The position numbers and the translations under genes are program-made. From Dyadobacter frigoris (lineage in GTDB: Bacteria > Bacteroidota > Bacteroidia > Cytophagales > Spirosomataceae): 64,000 nucleotides of DNA. Positions 17,837 through 26,876 of the stretch are shown piece after piece. How positions within the stretch are numbered: the stretch's first letter is position 1; each line of letters begins with the position of its first letter. The DNA lies in assembly GCF_005280585.1 (NCBI RefSeq), contig NZ_SZVO01000009.1:310001-374000 (forward strand), in the 5' to 3' direction. Below the pieces are notes generated by a model. The model was not told the DNA's origin and made no database searches. It saw nothing but the letters and a program-made list of their open reading frames with translations.

Positions 17837-18157
17837 TTATGGAATTTCCCATTTTCTTTTAATAGCACAAGTGACTAGGTGAGCAACAGTTATAGGCTTC
17901 TTTTTTTTTGAAGAAAAAAGGCTTCTTAATACCATAATGGGATTAAAATTCTCTTCTCCAAAATAATCTAAAAAATGAAACTCCGATATATCTATATTGT
18001 ACAATGAAAAATATTCATTGAGAATTTCTTCTGCATCGATTCCATCAATTCCAAGGTCTTTCTGCAAGCTAGTGGTTGGAGTTATTATATTATTTAATTC
18101 TCCTCTGTTTTTCCGAATGATGACAACTATATTTTTGAAAATTTGATTATCTTCCAT
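17837..18157 (-). CDS. DUF1493 family protein, second copy (putative immunity)
   Basis: 106 residues with the same pattern as its downstream neighbour: T-T-S-L-Q-K-D-L-G-I-D-G-I-D-A-E-E-I-L-N, then N-I-D-I-S-E-F and a C-terminal I-T-V-A-H-L-V. Sequence identity with the neighbour is low, so this is an old duplication or a separately acquired relative. Its start overlaps the 3' end of the alternative RHS tail by 11 bp, the usual layout of a toxin-immunity pair. I take it as the direct immunity partner of that tail; the second DUF1493 may protect against a variant. Confidence 0.75.
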   Translation of the reverse strand: MEDNQIFKNIVVIIRKNRGELNNIITPTTSLQKDLGIDGIDAEEILNEYFSLYNIDISEFHFLDYFGEENFNPIMVLRSLFSSKKKKPITVAHLVTCAIKRKWEIP

Positions 18158-18774
18158 TTGCTGTAATTTTATTATAAATGAGTTGAGTGTTATATAGAAT
18201 CATGCCGGTGTCATACGCTAACATTGCGGTACTAATCCATGGAATCCATCTGGCAATGAACGCGGCCTTCGAAGCTGTTTTGGATAATACGTTATTTAAA
18301 GTAGGAGCCCATTTTGCTTTCTTAAATGAGCCTAAACCCACTTTTCTCAAATTTTCTGAAAGAATTGAAGTTTTTGAACTAGCGCCCTTTGCTACAAAAC
18401 GTTTATCCACCAATTCCATTCCAGAAACAGTGCCACCAAGTGCTATAATGTCTTTTATTCCAAACTGTTCCATAGATTGATCAGCTAAGATGGCCGCATA
18501 TAATTCTGCCTTAGAAGTATAGGTATTGCCATTAAAATCGTATTCAGGATTATCTAAGAGTCGATGCGCCGCATGATTAAACCCGGCAATAATTCCAGCC
18601 TGAGCAGCACCATTCCAGAAATTACCACCACTAAATTCAGCCACGATCCCTCCAAAAGCAGCGGAAGAAGCTACCTGTACAGCCGTCCTCCATCCGTTTG
18701 TTTGTATACCTGGGATTAACCCTGTAAGCGAACCCAACGCAGATCCTGCGGCTCCAGTAAGTGCATCTGTTTGT
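18147..18774 (-). pseudogene. Orphan RHS toxin tail (silent alternative C-terminus)
   Basis: Open frame with no ATG at its head; the first possible start is TTG 18737. The first roughly 70 residues (from about 18770) repeat the RHS gene's pre-toxin region nearly exactly: G-S-L-T-G-L-I-P-G-I-Q-T-N-G-W, and G-N-F-W-N-G-A-A-Q-A-G, ending H-A-A-H-R. It then diverges completely into a different tail with hydrophobic W-I-P-W-I-S-T-A-M-L-A-Y-D near the C-terminus, possibly a membrane-active or unknown toxin. By analogy with Rhs orphan tips it could be swapped onto the main gene by recombination. Followed at once by DUF1493 genes. Confidence 0.8.
18558..18770. repeat. RHS seam homology, orphan copy
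   Basis: About 205-210 bp very similar to 19507-19720 in the RHS gene, covering the conserved glycine-rich pre-toxin stretch. It ends exactly where the toxin domains diverge, so it can serve as a recombination arm for tail exchange. Confidence 0.85.
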
Positions 18775-19059
18775 TTATTTTAATAATTCTTGTAATTTTT
18801 TAAGAATCTGTTCTTTTTCTTTTTCCTGATGTGGATCCAAAAAACCTTTTAGTAATTCTTCCCCTTTTTCGTAATCTACTAAATGAATTCCCAACCAACC
18901 GGTACTCCAAAAATCAATTTCTCCACCTTGACTTTCTGAATTGAATTCCACTTGATTAAGTGACCCAAAATCTCCTTTCTCAAAAAATTTATATTTAACT
19001 TCATAACCTTTTAAACCAGGCTCTACCTCCTTTTTAAACCAGTTGACATCTTTCATCAT
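18775..19059 (-). CDS. Putative immunity protein of the RHS/TreTu toxin
   Basis: A 94-residue acidic soluble protein (start M-M-K-D-V-N-W-F-K-K; middle S-E-S-Q-G-G-E-I-D-F-W-S-T-G-W; charged C-terminal helix). The start codon overlaps the stop of the RHS gene by 4 bp, so translation is coupled. The position directly behind a toxin C-terminus and the small size support an immunity role. The strong recurrence of aromatic residues around S-T-G-W is typical of small single-domain immunity proteins, but I do not recognise a named family. Its stop directly abuts the start of homology of the orphan tail. Confidence 0.65.
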   Translation of the reverse strand: MMKDVNWFKKEVEPGLKGYEVKYKFFEKGDFGSLNQVEFNSESQGGEIDFWSTGWLGIHLVDYEKGEELLKGFLDPHQEKEKEQILKKLQELLK

Positions 19060-22000
19060 ATTATTTTACTTTGAGAATTGGGGATAAATTTTTTATTTGT
19101 GGGAGTATTCCCCCCCCCTTGTTTTTGTAACATAAATAACTGAGACTTACTTGCATTGGGCCCAAGAATGCTAAACCAATTAGAATGTCCTCCTTGTACC
19201 AAACTACTGGTTGGTACTTGAAATTCTGCGTATACTGATCCCTGTGCAGCACCACTAAATGACTCAAAACCTCCTGTTGCTACTGAGGTTTTACCTCCAG
19301 CACCTTCAACCATGCGCCCTGTACTTTTCATTATATCATACTCTGCCTGAGACATCCAGCGCCCTACGGTGGTAACTCCTACCTCAGCTGCTCCGCCGAC
19401 AATTCCTACTCCTGGAAAGAGTCCAAATTCAGCAAGTATCCGCTCGAACCTATTCAATTTACGTCCAGAACCCCATAACATCTTTTGTCCTTTACCAGGG
19501 CCTTCCAAAATTCTATGCGCCGCATGATTAAACCCGGCAATAACTCCAGCCTGAGCAGCACCATTCCAGAAATTACCGCCACTCAGTTCCGAAACAATTC
19601 CTCCAAAGGCGGCGGCAGATCCAACCTGTACAGCCGTCCCCCATCCGTTTGTTTGTATACCTGGAATTAACCCTGTAAGCGAGCCCATCGCAGACCCTGC
19701 GGCTCCAGTCAGGGCACCTGATACAAAACTTCCTCCTGTTAGCAAGGAAGTTGTACCATTAAACGCGCCGTACACTCCGACTTGTATTGCACCTGCTCCA
19801 AATGAAGATAAGGTTCCTGCCGTAATGCCTGCACCGACCGCATCACCGATTACAGAAGCAAAGCCCGAGGTCATAGCGCCTACAACGACCGAACTTGCAA
19901 ACCCGAACCAGTTCCAGTTTTTAAAACCACCGTCACTGAATGCAACGCCCAAAGTGTAACTAACCGCTCCGATAATTGCCCCAATGATCGGATTATGTCC
20001 ATCCGGATCAGTGTAAAGAAGCGGATTATTTTTGGCATACGAATACCGGTTATAATCCTGGGTAAAACCTGCATCCGAGATGTAATTATCAGGAGACAGC
20101 ATTCTTCCTAGCACAGGATCATATAACCGGCCGTTCATGTTGATGAGCCCGAAGTTATCCAAATGCTCATGCCCAGTGTAGCCGCGGTACAACCAAACCT
20201 GGATATTAGGTACCGTTGCTGTAGGTGCAAGCAGTGCCCAAGTATCGAAAATTCTTCTCCTACCCCAGGCATCGAAACTTTGCTGGGCTTCTACGGCTGC
20301 GGAACTATTGGTTACCGTGACAATAGACCCTAAATGATCCGTGTAGGTATAATGAACTGTATGACTGCTTCCTTGGCTTTCCACAATGGCCACTAAACCC
20401 GCAGGGGAGGAAATATATTGAATATAGCGTGTTGTCCCTGCCGTAACGTCCTTTTCAAAACCTCCGGCAAAGTAATACCTTGTATTGATAACAGTGCTAT
20501 TTTGCTTTGTAACACTCATTATCCTCTCATAATCAGCCCCGTATGTATATGTTAATTCGTTTCCATTCTCGGTAATAACATACGGCTGCAAAAATGCCGT
20601 GTAGGAAATATCCTGTTGCATCAGGGGTATTGGTGACGGGCTGGGGTTTGTTACCCCCGTAACGGCGTTGACCTTTGTAGCATCGTAGGAATAAGTACCA
20701 GCGTCTGTTTTTGTGGCAATATTTCCGTTGGAAGCATAACTGGTAGTGAAAGAACCTGCTACACCGCTGATGGTAGAGCCGGTCAGGCGGTTCAGGTTGT
20801 CATACGTGAATGACTCTGTTTTGTTTATCGCAGCCCGCGCATCATTCCGGCTGGTCAGGTTGCCCTTTTGATAATCCCAGGCCATGTTCAGGTCTTGAAT
20901 ACCCGAAGTTTCAAATTTGGTGGGAAATCCGTTAACATAGGTATTCGTAGATGATTTTCCATTACCCAGGGAATAAGTCATTACCTGCCCCTGACCGTTC
21001 ATAGTACTTGTGGTATAGATATCGGTGCCGGCGCCCTGAATTTTGGACAGATAGCCGTTGGTATCATATACATTGGTGACGGCCAGGCCGGAGGGGTAAG
21101 TAGTGGTGATTACATCCCCGAAATTGTTAAAGGAATAGGAGGTGGTATGATCTGCTGCATCTATTTTCTCAATGACCGAAGTTGCCCGTCCCAGTGCGTC
21201 ATAGCTGTAATTGGTCTGATTGCCAGAGGCAAAACCTGTTATTTGCTTGATCTGATTTTTGGATTCCCCGCCGGAGTTTGAGCTACCGTAAATATAGGAG
21301 GTCGTTCCTTCCGGGCCAGTGCGTGTTGTAAGCTGCCCTAGCAGGTTGTAAGCCATTGTGTGCGTATATGTGGGTCCCTTAGCATTAGTCTGGGATGCCA
21401 ACTGGCCAAGCGCATCATAATCGTAGGTCGTTGTACCTGCATTGGCATCGATCAGTTTGGTTTGTCTACCATATATGTCATACTCATTAGAGATAATGGT
21501 GACATTATCTCTAATGACCTGATTCAGACCGCCATGATTGTAATAGGAATAAGTGAGCGTGCCCCCGTTATCGGTAGCAGAAGTTACTTTGTCACTGGCA
21601 TCGGTGATCTTAGAAGATGTTCCGGTTGGTGCGGTAGTAGTGAGTGTAAGCGCCCCAGCTGAGTAGGCATATGCCATGCTGGTGGTACCCCGTGCACCCT
21701 GATCAACAGAAACCAGCCAGTTGTAATCCGGATGGTATCCATTTGTGGTAGTAATATAGGTCTCTCCCGATTTATAAGGCTGAGTGCTGGTCTTTATATT
21801 ACCTTTTGCATCATAGGTCTGAGCCTGAATGATTGTGCCGCCGAAACCTTCGGTTTCTGTCCGGATCTGCCGGCCAAGCAGGTCATACCATGTTTTAGAA
21901 TCAGGCTTTCCCTGAGCTGGATAGGTCAGATCACTTCGCCAGACTGCCCCGTTGGAGCTGTCCCAGACATAAGTTTGATTGGTCGTATAGGATCCTGGAT

Positions 22001-25000
22001 AGGTCGTAGTGGTTGTTCTGCCAAATCCGTCATAAGTAGAACTTGTTGTGAGTCCATCAATGCCGGTTACAGTTAACGGTTTACCCCATTTGGCGTCATA
22101 AGTAGCGGAAGAACCCTGGCTTAAAGCATTGGAGGATGATTCCGGATAACGTCCTTTATTATCGAATACAGAAGATGAAGATCGGGCTGTCATCCCCGAC
22201 GGTGTTACCGTGGTGCTTGTGAGGTTTCCAAAGGAATTATAGCCATAACTGGTAGCCACGGATTTTGCCGTACCTGAAAAATCCGTTTTGGAAGTGAGCT
22301 GTCCGATGCTGTTATAGCCAAAAGTTGTAACAGTACTGTAAGCAGGGCTTTGCCCGCCACGGGTTTTGGCAATGGTTACAGATGTTGGTTTGTTAAGAAT
22401 GCTTCCCGGAAAGGCACCGTAAGCAGTGGTTGTTTCGGTAATTTCAACACCACTGTTGACGTCCATTTTACTGTAAGTAATATTGCCATTGGCATCGTCA
22501 TAATTACTGGTTGTGTTTACCAAACGGCCTGTCAGGCTATTGCTCTCTAAAAGCCCGGTTGTTTTTATCCAAAAGCGTTTGGGTGCCGGTGAAACAAAAG
22601 TGTTGGTAAGGGTGGTCGTGTTAAGTATGACGGTACTGATACCCAGATAGGTTGTAGTCTTATAAGGAACAGCGGTATAATAGGTGGTATTGAGCTGGTT
22701 TTCTGTAATGGTTCTTGTCCCTGTAGTCAGATCGGCAGTATAAATATATTTAAAACCTAAAAATCCTTTACCGGCCCGGTGTAACCTGGCTTCTTCGTAA
22801 CTGTATTGTACCGTTGAAGTTCCCCCAATCCCATTTGGGGCTTTAAAATCAGAAACAAGAATAGCTGTTGGTTGAATAATATTAAAAGGGTATACAGAAG
22901 TACCTGTTCCCCTGCTGTAAAAGGAGCCGTTACCCACCAGGCTTTTATAATTCCATTCGGTAACGTGGTTAAGTCCATTGGAGACCTTTTGTAAAAGGTT
23001 ATTCTGCCCGTCTTTATTAAACAGCTTATAAGAAAAATTTGAACCACCCGAAGAGACCAGGTCAGTACGCCCATCCCCGTTTAAATCCATCGGAGAGTCT
23101 ACGATATAGGTAACTGTGGAAGGGCGACCTAAACCTTCTTGTATTTGCTCGAGATAACTGAGTTGTTTATATTTAAAAGAATCTCCCTGGCTATAGTAGA
23201 TGTCAGTACCTGTATAGTTATGAATGTCGTACCCGGTGGAGTTTGGATAGTTCATCGTCCGGTTCCATTTATAGTATAGATCCGACTTACCGTCTCCGTT
23301 ATAATCTCCTATTATAATATTATCACTCTGTCCTGTTACGGGCTGGCTGGTTGGCCAGGGCTGGACCAAAGTTAACGTGCTTTGGTTGAATTCTGTCCCC
23401 GTTGCAATAGCTTTAGTAACGGATGAGAAATCAAGAGCGGCCTGGATTAAATCCGTTTTCCCATCTCCATTAAAATCACCAATGTAAAGGAATTTATTAG
23501 AAGCGGGGAAGGTACCGTTATAGAGCCTAACAGCTGTATTTCCCTGAAATGTAAAAATCTCACATATGTTGTTTTTGATCAGCATCAGGTCGGTCTTTCC
23601 ATCACCGTTAAAATCAAGTGTACTGATATTATCTGAAGTGGTCCAGGTGTTCGAAGGGAAACTGGTTGTACCGGGAATACTTATGCTTCCGCAGGCACCA
23701 CCGGTAATATAATTACTGCAAAGAAAGGGTTCGTAGGTTCCTGATACATTACCGAGAATTGTAATGTATTCTGAGATTCCATCTCCATCAAAATCTCCTG
23801 GATAGAAAAACCTGTTATTTAAAGGAATACGGTAATAATTGGGCTGTATCGACCGGACATGGGGTACAAACGAAGTTCCTCCGTTTGTACTTTCATAAAT
23901 AATAACATTTTCCAGTTTAGATTCTGTACCATTATTGGAGATATTCAAGGTAAGTATGTCGTCTAAACCATCCCCTGTAAAATCGCTAGGGATAAAACTT
24001 TTGGAATTGGGGATATCGACCTTATTAACAACCGTATAATTTGTAGGCAATGTCTGATAAGCTATTTCAGAATAGCCAGTACCCGCAACATCAGCTTTAA
24101 ATACCCTAAAACTATCGAAATAAGGAATATCAAGTGTGGTGACTGATACGTGCGCTGAAAGGACTTCGTCTTTCCCGTCCCCATCATAATCCCCGGACAT
24201 AGCCTGGATGTTGGCTCCCGCGCCGATCGTAGTATTTAGATCCGTTATTTCCACAGGGGTATCCCCATATTTGAAAATTGTAGGATTAAGTTGTGAATTG
24301 TCACTGCCGTATTCTGTTACAGATTTTAGGTAGGAATTAATATTGTCATGGCCATACCCAAGCTGGTATTTCTTCACAATTGCACCTTCTGCCTTTACAG
24401 TAACCAAATCGAGCAGATATTTACTCAGGATGGAAGAGCCACCTTCATAGGTGGTCCGAATATCGGAAAATGTTACCGGAGAGCCTTCCTGACGTACTTT
24501 ATATGCAAATTCAATCTTGTTATAAGGTGTTACACCTGCAGAAGCATTACCTGTATATCTTATTTCACTAATCCGGGAATCCCGTTCGGTCGAGGTGTCA
24601 GTAAATACATATTCAATGTAGTTTCCGTCGGGGTATATTAATTTATTGATCCGCCAAAACATTACGGTATTACCTGTCTGGCTCATAAAACGGGAATCGG
24701 CCGTGTTGCCAAACTCCATTTTCACCCCGTCCTTGGTAAGGACTTCAAATGACAAAGGTCCATTACCTTGGGTACCAATGGCGGTCACAGTGGAAAAGTC
24801 CTCTACCTCTGTTCCATATGTCGAGCTTGCTGCCCCATAAGTCCCTGTTTTCACTATAAGCCTTGACCCATCCATTGCGAAGCGGTCGTTAGCCGAAAGT
24901 TCGACCGGTCCAGAAGTCCCATCAAAATAAACATTGCGAGCTACCCGTGAAATCGCAGATAAACCGGATATATTCCAGCCCATGCCTGCAATCCCGCTTC

Positions 25001-25262
25001 CCCCCAACGAATTATATTCAATTGAAACAGATGGTACTACGTTGTTTGAACCTGGTGGTATAGCAATAGGGATTGAATAAGAGGCACTACCATTTGCTGA
25101 TACGTTTCCTGCACCTGGTGTACTTCCTACTGCAAGAGATTGAACAATGGCCTTACTATTAAAAGTAGTATTGTCATATAAAGATGTGTAACTGACATTC
25201 TGTGAATAGGCAGTTACACCATTTGTAAGAACCAGTAAGATTAATAAGTAAATTTTTCTCAT
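19056..25262 (-). CDS. Secreted RHS-repeat polymorphic toxin with TreTu-like C-terminus
   Basis: A 2068-residue protein with a Sec signal peptide (1-21). Next comes a SpvB/TcB-like N-terminal region (Y-S-I-P-I-A-I-P-P-G...G-W-N-I-S-G-L-S near residues 60-110), then seven FG-GAP/VCBS-type loops of D-x-D/N-G-D-G-x-x-D between about 345 and 750. Many YD repeats follow (about 950-1600), then the RHS core ending Y-T-D-P-D-G-H near 1752. A Gly/Ala-rich hydrophobic pre-toxin runs to about 1917, and the C-terminal 150 residues contain R-W-M-S-Q-A-E-Y, G-S-V-Y-A-E-F-Q-V-P and S-I-L-G-P-N-A. That pattern fits the TreTu toxin family. No T6SS genes are nearby; export is Sec plus an unknown outer-membrane route. 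Confidence 0.88.
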   Translation of the reverse strand: MRKIYLLILLVLTNGVTAYSQNVSYTSLYDNTTFNSKAIVQSLAVGSTPGAGNVSANGSASYSIPIAIPPGSNNVVPSVSIEYNSLGGSGIAGMGWNISGLSAISRVARNVYFDGTSGPVELSANDRFAMDGSRLIVKTGTYGAASSTYGTEVEDFSTVTAIGTQGNGPLSFEVLTKDGVKMEFGNTADSRFMSQTGNTVMFWRINKLIYPDGNYIEYVFTDTSTERDSRISEIRYTGNASAGVTPYNKIEFAYKVRQEGSPVTFSDIRTTYEGGSSILSKYLLDLVTVKAEGAIVKKYQLGYGHDNINSYLKSVTEYGSDNSQLNPTIFKYGDTPVEITDLNTTIGAGANIQAMSGDYDGDGKDEVLSAHVSVTTLDIPYFDSFRVFKADVAGTGYSEIAYQTLPTNYTVVNKVDIPNSKSFIPSDFTGDGLDDILTLNISNNGTESKLENVIIYESTNGGTSFVPHVRSIQPNYYRIPLNNRFFYPGDFDGDGISEYITILGNVSGTYEPFLCSNYITGGACGSISIPGTTSFPSNTWTTSDNISTLDFNGDGKTDLMLIKNNICEIFTFQGNTAVRLYNGTFPASNKFLYIGDFNGDGKTDLIQAALDFSSVTKAIATGTEFNQSTLTLVQPWPTSQPVTGQSDNIIIGDYNGDGKSDLYYKWNRTMNYPNSTGYDIHNYTGTDIYYSQGDSFKYKQLSYLEQIQEGLGRPSTVTYIVDSPMDLNGDGRTDLVSSGGSNFSYKLFNKDGQNNLLQKVSNGLNHVTEWNYKSLVGNGSFYSRGTGTSVYPFNIIQPTAILVSDFKAPNGIGGTSTVQYSYEEARLHRAGKGFLGFKYIYTADLTTGTRTITENQLNTTYYTAVPYKTTTYLGISTVILNTTTLTNTFVSPAPKRFWIKTTGLLESNSLTGRLVNTTSNYDDANGNITYSKMDVNSGVEITETTTAYGAFPGSILNKPTSVTIAKTRGGQSPAYSTVTTFGYNSIGQLTSKTDFSGTAKSVATSYGYNSFGNLTSTTVTPSGMTARSSSSVFDNKGRYPESSSNALSQGSSATYDAKWGKPLTVTGIDGLTTSSTYDGFGRTTTTTYPGSYTTNQTYVWDSSNGAVWRSDLTYPAQGKPDSKTWYDLLGRQIRTETEGFGGTIIQAQTYDAKGNIKTSTQPYKSGETYITTTNGYHPDYNWLVSVDQGARGTTSMAYAYSAGALTLTTTAPTGTSSKITDASDKVTSATDNGGTLTYSYYNHGGLNQVIRDNVTIISNEYDIYGRQTKLIDANAGTTTYDYDALGQLASQTNAKGPTYTHTMAYNLLGQLTTRTGPEGTTSYIYGSSNSGGESKNQIKQITGFASGNQTNYSYDALGRATSVIEKIDAADHTTSYSFNNFGDVITTTYPSGLAVTNVYDTNGYLSKIQGAGTDIYTTSTMNGQGQVMTYSLGNGKSSTNTYVNGFPTKFETSGIQDLNMAWDYQKGNLTSRNDARAAINKTESFTYDNLNRLTGSTISGVAGSFTTSYASNGNIATKTDAGTYSYDATKVNAVTGVTNPSPSPIPLMQQDISYTAFLQPYVITENGNELTYTYGADYERIMSVTKQNSTVINTRYYFAGGFEKDVTAGTTRYIQYISSPAGLVAIVESQGSSHTVHYTYTDHLGSIVTVTNSSAAVEAQQSFDAWGRRRIFDTWALLAPTATVPNIQVWLYRGYTGHEHLDNFGLINMNGRLYDPVLGRMLSPDNYISDAGFTQDYNRYSYAKNNPLLYTDPDGHNPIIGAIIGAVSYTLGVAFSDGGFKNWNWFGFASSVVVGAMTSGFASVIGDAVGAGITAGTLSSFGAGAIQVGVYGAFNGTTSLLTGGSFVSGALTGAAGSAMGSLTGLIPGIQTNGWGTAVQVGSAAAFGGIVSELSGGNFWNGAAQAGVIAGFNHAAHRILEGPGKGQKMLWGSGRKLNRFERILAEFGLFPGVGIVGGAAEVGVTTVGRWMSQAEYDIMKSTGRMVEGAGGKTSVATGGFESFSGAAQGSVYAEFQVPTSSLVQGGHSNWFSILGPNASKSQLFMLQKQGGGNTPTNKKFIPNSQSKII

Positions 25263-25920
25263 GAGTGCTATATTGTCGTTTTTAAAGCAATTTTTATTGT
25301 TAAAAAGCAGATATTGAAGTGCTTAGAGCGCAGATATTGTAAAGCGGCCTTTTACAGGTCGTCAAAATGAAGTTCCATAAATTGCATTCAGATGGGTTGG
25401 TAGCTGCATATCTCAGCTTACCGATTTTGTTACGTTATTATATGGCAACAAAATGGAGGTCTTTTAAGCAGTAGTAATATTTTTTTCATTTGATTGGAGG
25501 ATAGTGGTGGTAAGTAATACTATGTAACTTGCTCTAAACCTATGACTTTTATTTTACATAGTTTGTAGAATAAAATAAATTTATTTTTTGGTCAAAAGCA
25601 AAAGCGCCGGTCGATTCCAATACTTGTTCCTGATGGAGCGGACGTCGCGGGGGCGAAGCCCTATTCACAAAGCAAAATGAACGTCCACGCTTGCATGTAG
25701 GCGCCTCACCCCTTACTTTTCTGTGTACTTCAATTCCCGAATTTTTAGGAACAGGAAAATTCCAGCGATTGTATCGTCCCGCATTTACTTTACAGTATTG
25801 CTATACTGTGAAGTAAAAACAGGAAAGTGTTCTTTATTGGCCTCATTAGAAAGAAGAAAAAAAACGGAAACAAGTCGCCTGGAAGGTGCTCATCCATTGC
25901 GGGAGCGGTTCGAATGCTGA
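25263..25920. other. Intergenic region with a strong hairpin
   Basis: Upstream region of the RHS gene and downstream region of the Nudix regulator. A 15-bp inverted repeat with one G-T pair has arms 25784-25798 and 25803-25817 and a 4-nt loop. It contains ACAGTAT/ATACTGT half-sites like the palindrome at 3387-3407. No T-run follows on either strand, so it is not a clear intrinsic terminator. The short plus-strand frame at 25723-25920 has no coding character. Confidence 0.5.
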
Positions 25921-26646
25921 TTATTTCTTAATTCGATATAAAAATGGAGCTTTGTTAGCGGCGCCCGTAAATTTCTTTTCAAGGCGTTCTAAAACATTTA
26001 GGTCCAGAATTTTTTTCTGGAAATTATTACGGGCAAAAGGTTTGTCAAAAATGGATTCGTAGAGCTGCTGAGCTTCCTTCATGGTAAAGGTTTCAGAAAG
26101 CAGGTTGAAAGCTAACAGCTTTTCATCCAGATTAAGCCTGAGGCTGTCGAGCGCTTTTGAAACAATTGCATTGTGGTCGATTATCATGTGGGGCAAATCT
26201 TTAATGTTATACCACTTTATTGATTCATCAATATCTGTTTTTTGGGGAACCACCTTATTGATATCGACCAGCGCGTAATAGCCGATGGAAACAAATCTTT
26301 TTGTAAACCAGTCGTACTCTTCTTTATTTGGCTTACCCTCAATGGTCATTTGTGGGTTGAGCGCAATTAATGCATCAAGGAAATTGAGATTGTTTCGGGC
26401 TGCGTTGCCAAAAACATAAAACTGGTCCAGATAGATTTCGCTTATGCCTGTGCGTTCGTGAAGAATTCTGTTTGCGGCCTTGTCAATATCTTCATTCTGA
26501 TAAACGAAGCCGCCGGGTAAGGCCCAAAAATCTCCATTGAAATTGAGCTTGTTGACTAATACCTGGAGTTGATTGTCGTCATACCCAAATATCACGCAAT
26601 CAATAGAGAGCTGCTGAATGAAATTCTGTTCACTTGGATTATGCAT
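25921..26646 (-). CDS. NrtR-type Nudix transcription regulator
   Basis: 241 residues: N-terminal Nudix domain (D-C-V-I-F-G-Y-D, A-L-P-G-G-F-V, then E-D-I-D-K-A-A-N-R-I-L-H-E-R-T-G-I) and a C-terminal winged-helix domain (F-T-M-K-E-A-Q-Q-L-Y-E-S-I, F-A-R-N-N-F-Q-K-K-I). The Nudix box lacks the catalytic R-E-x-x-E-E core, so it should sense a ligand rather than hydrolyse it. In Bacteroidota this family includes sugar-responsive repressors such as AraR (established knowledge). It is divergent from the ThuA-dehydrogenase gene, and a palindrome of the expected operator type lies between them at 26805-26827. Confidence 0.88.
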   Translation of the reverse strand: MHNPSEQNFIQQLSIDCVIFGYDDNQLQVLVNKLNFNGDFWALPGGFVYQNEDIDKAANRILHERTGISEIYLDQFYVFGNAARNNLNFLDALIALNPQMTIEGKPNKEEYDWFTKRFVSIGYYALVDINKVVPQKTDIDESIKWYNIKDLPHMIIDHNAIVSKALDSLRLNLDEKLLAFNLLSETFTMKEAQQLYESIFDKPFARNNFQKKILDLNVLERLEKKFTGAANKAPFLYRIKK

Positions 26647-26804
26647 TCGTAATTGCTTTTATTGATGTAACGAAATTACTGTTTTCTGATTAGTACCGGA
26701 AGTAAATTATCCGCATCAGCACAGCAGCTTCAAATTAGTGCTGCCAAATATCGGGATACTCATTTTATAACTTGTACAATGTAAATTTAAAACATAAAAA
26801 TATT

Positions 26805-26827
26805 TATTGTCTAATTTATAGACAATA
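26805..26827. promoter_or_regulatory. Candidate NrtR/AraR-like operator
   Basis: Perfect 9-bp inverted repeat TATTGTCTA-N5-TAGACAATA in the 230-bp divergent gap, 50 bp before the start codon of the ThuA-dehydrogenase gene. Position, symmetry and the adjacent NrtR-type regulator make it a strong operator candidate. Confidence 0.7.
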
Positions 26828-26876
26828 TTAAAATAAATCATACTTTTACTCATCTATAACTTAAAATGTTTTCAAG

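Noticed and set aside
19980..25200. Regular repeated pattern that could be mistaken for a repeat array
   Set aside because: It is the coding sequence of VCBS and YD protein repeats, not CRISPR or tandem DNA repeats; no constant spacer-repeat structure exists.
25723..25920. 65-codon plus-strand frame next to the Nudix regulator gene
   Set aside because: Runs through a 15-bp hairpin and shows no family features; treated as non-coding.
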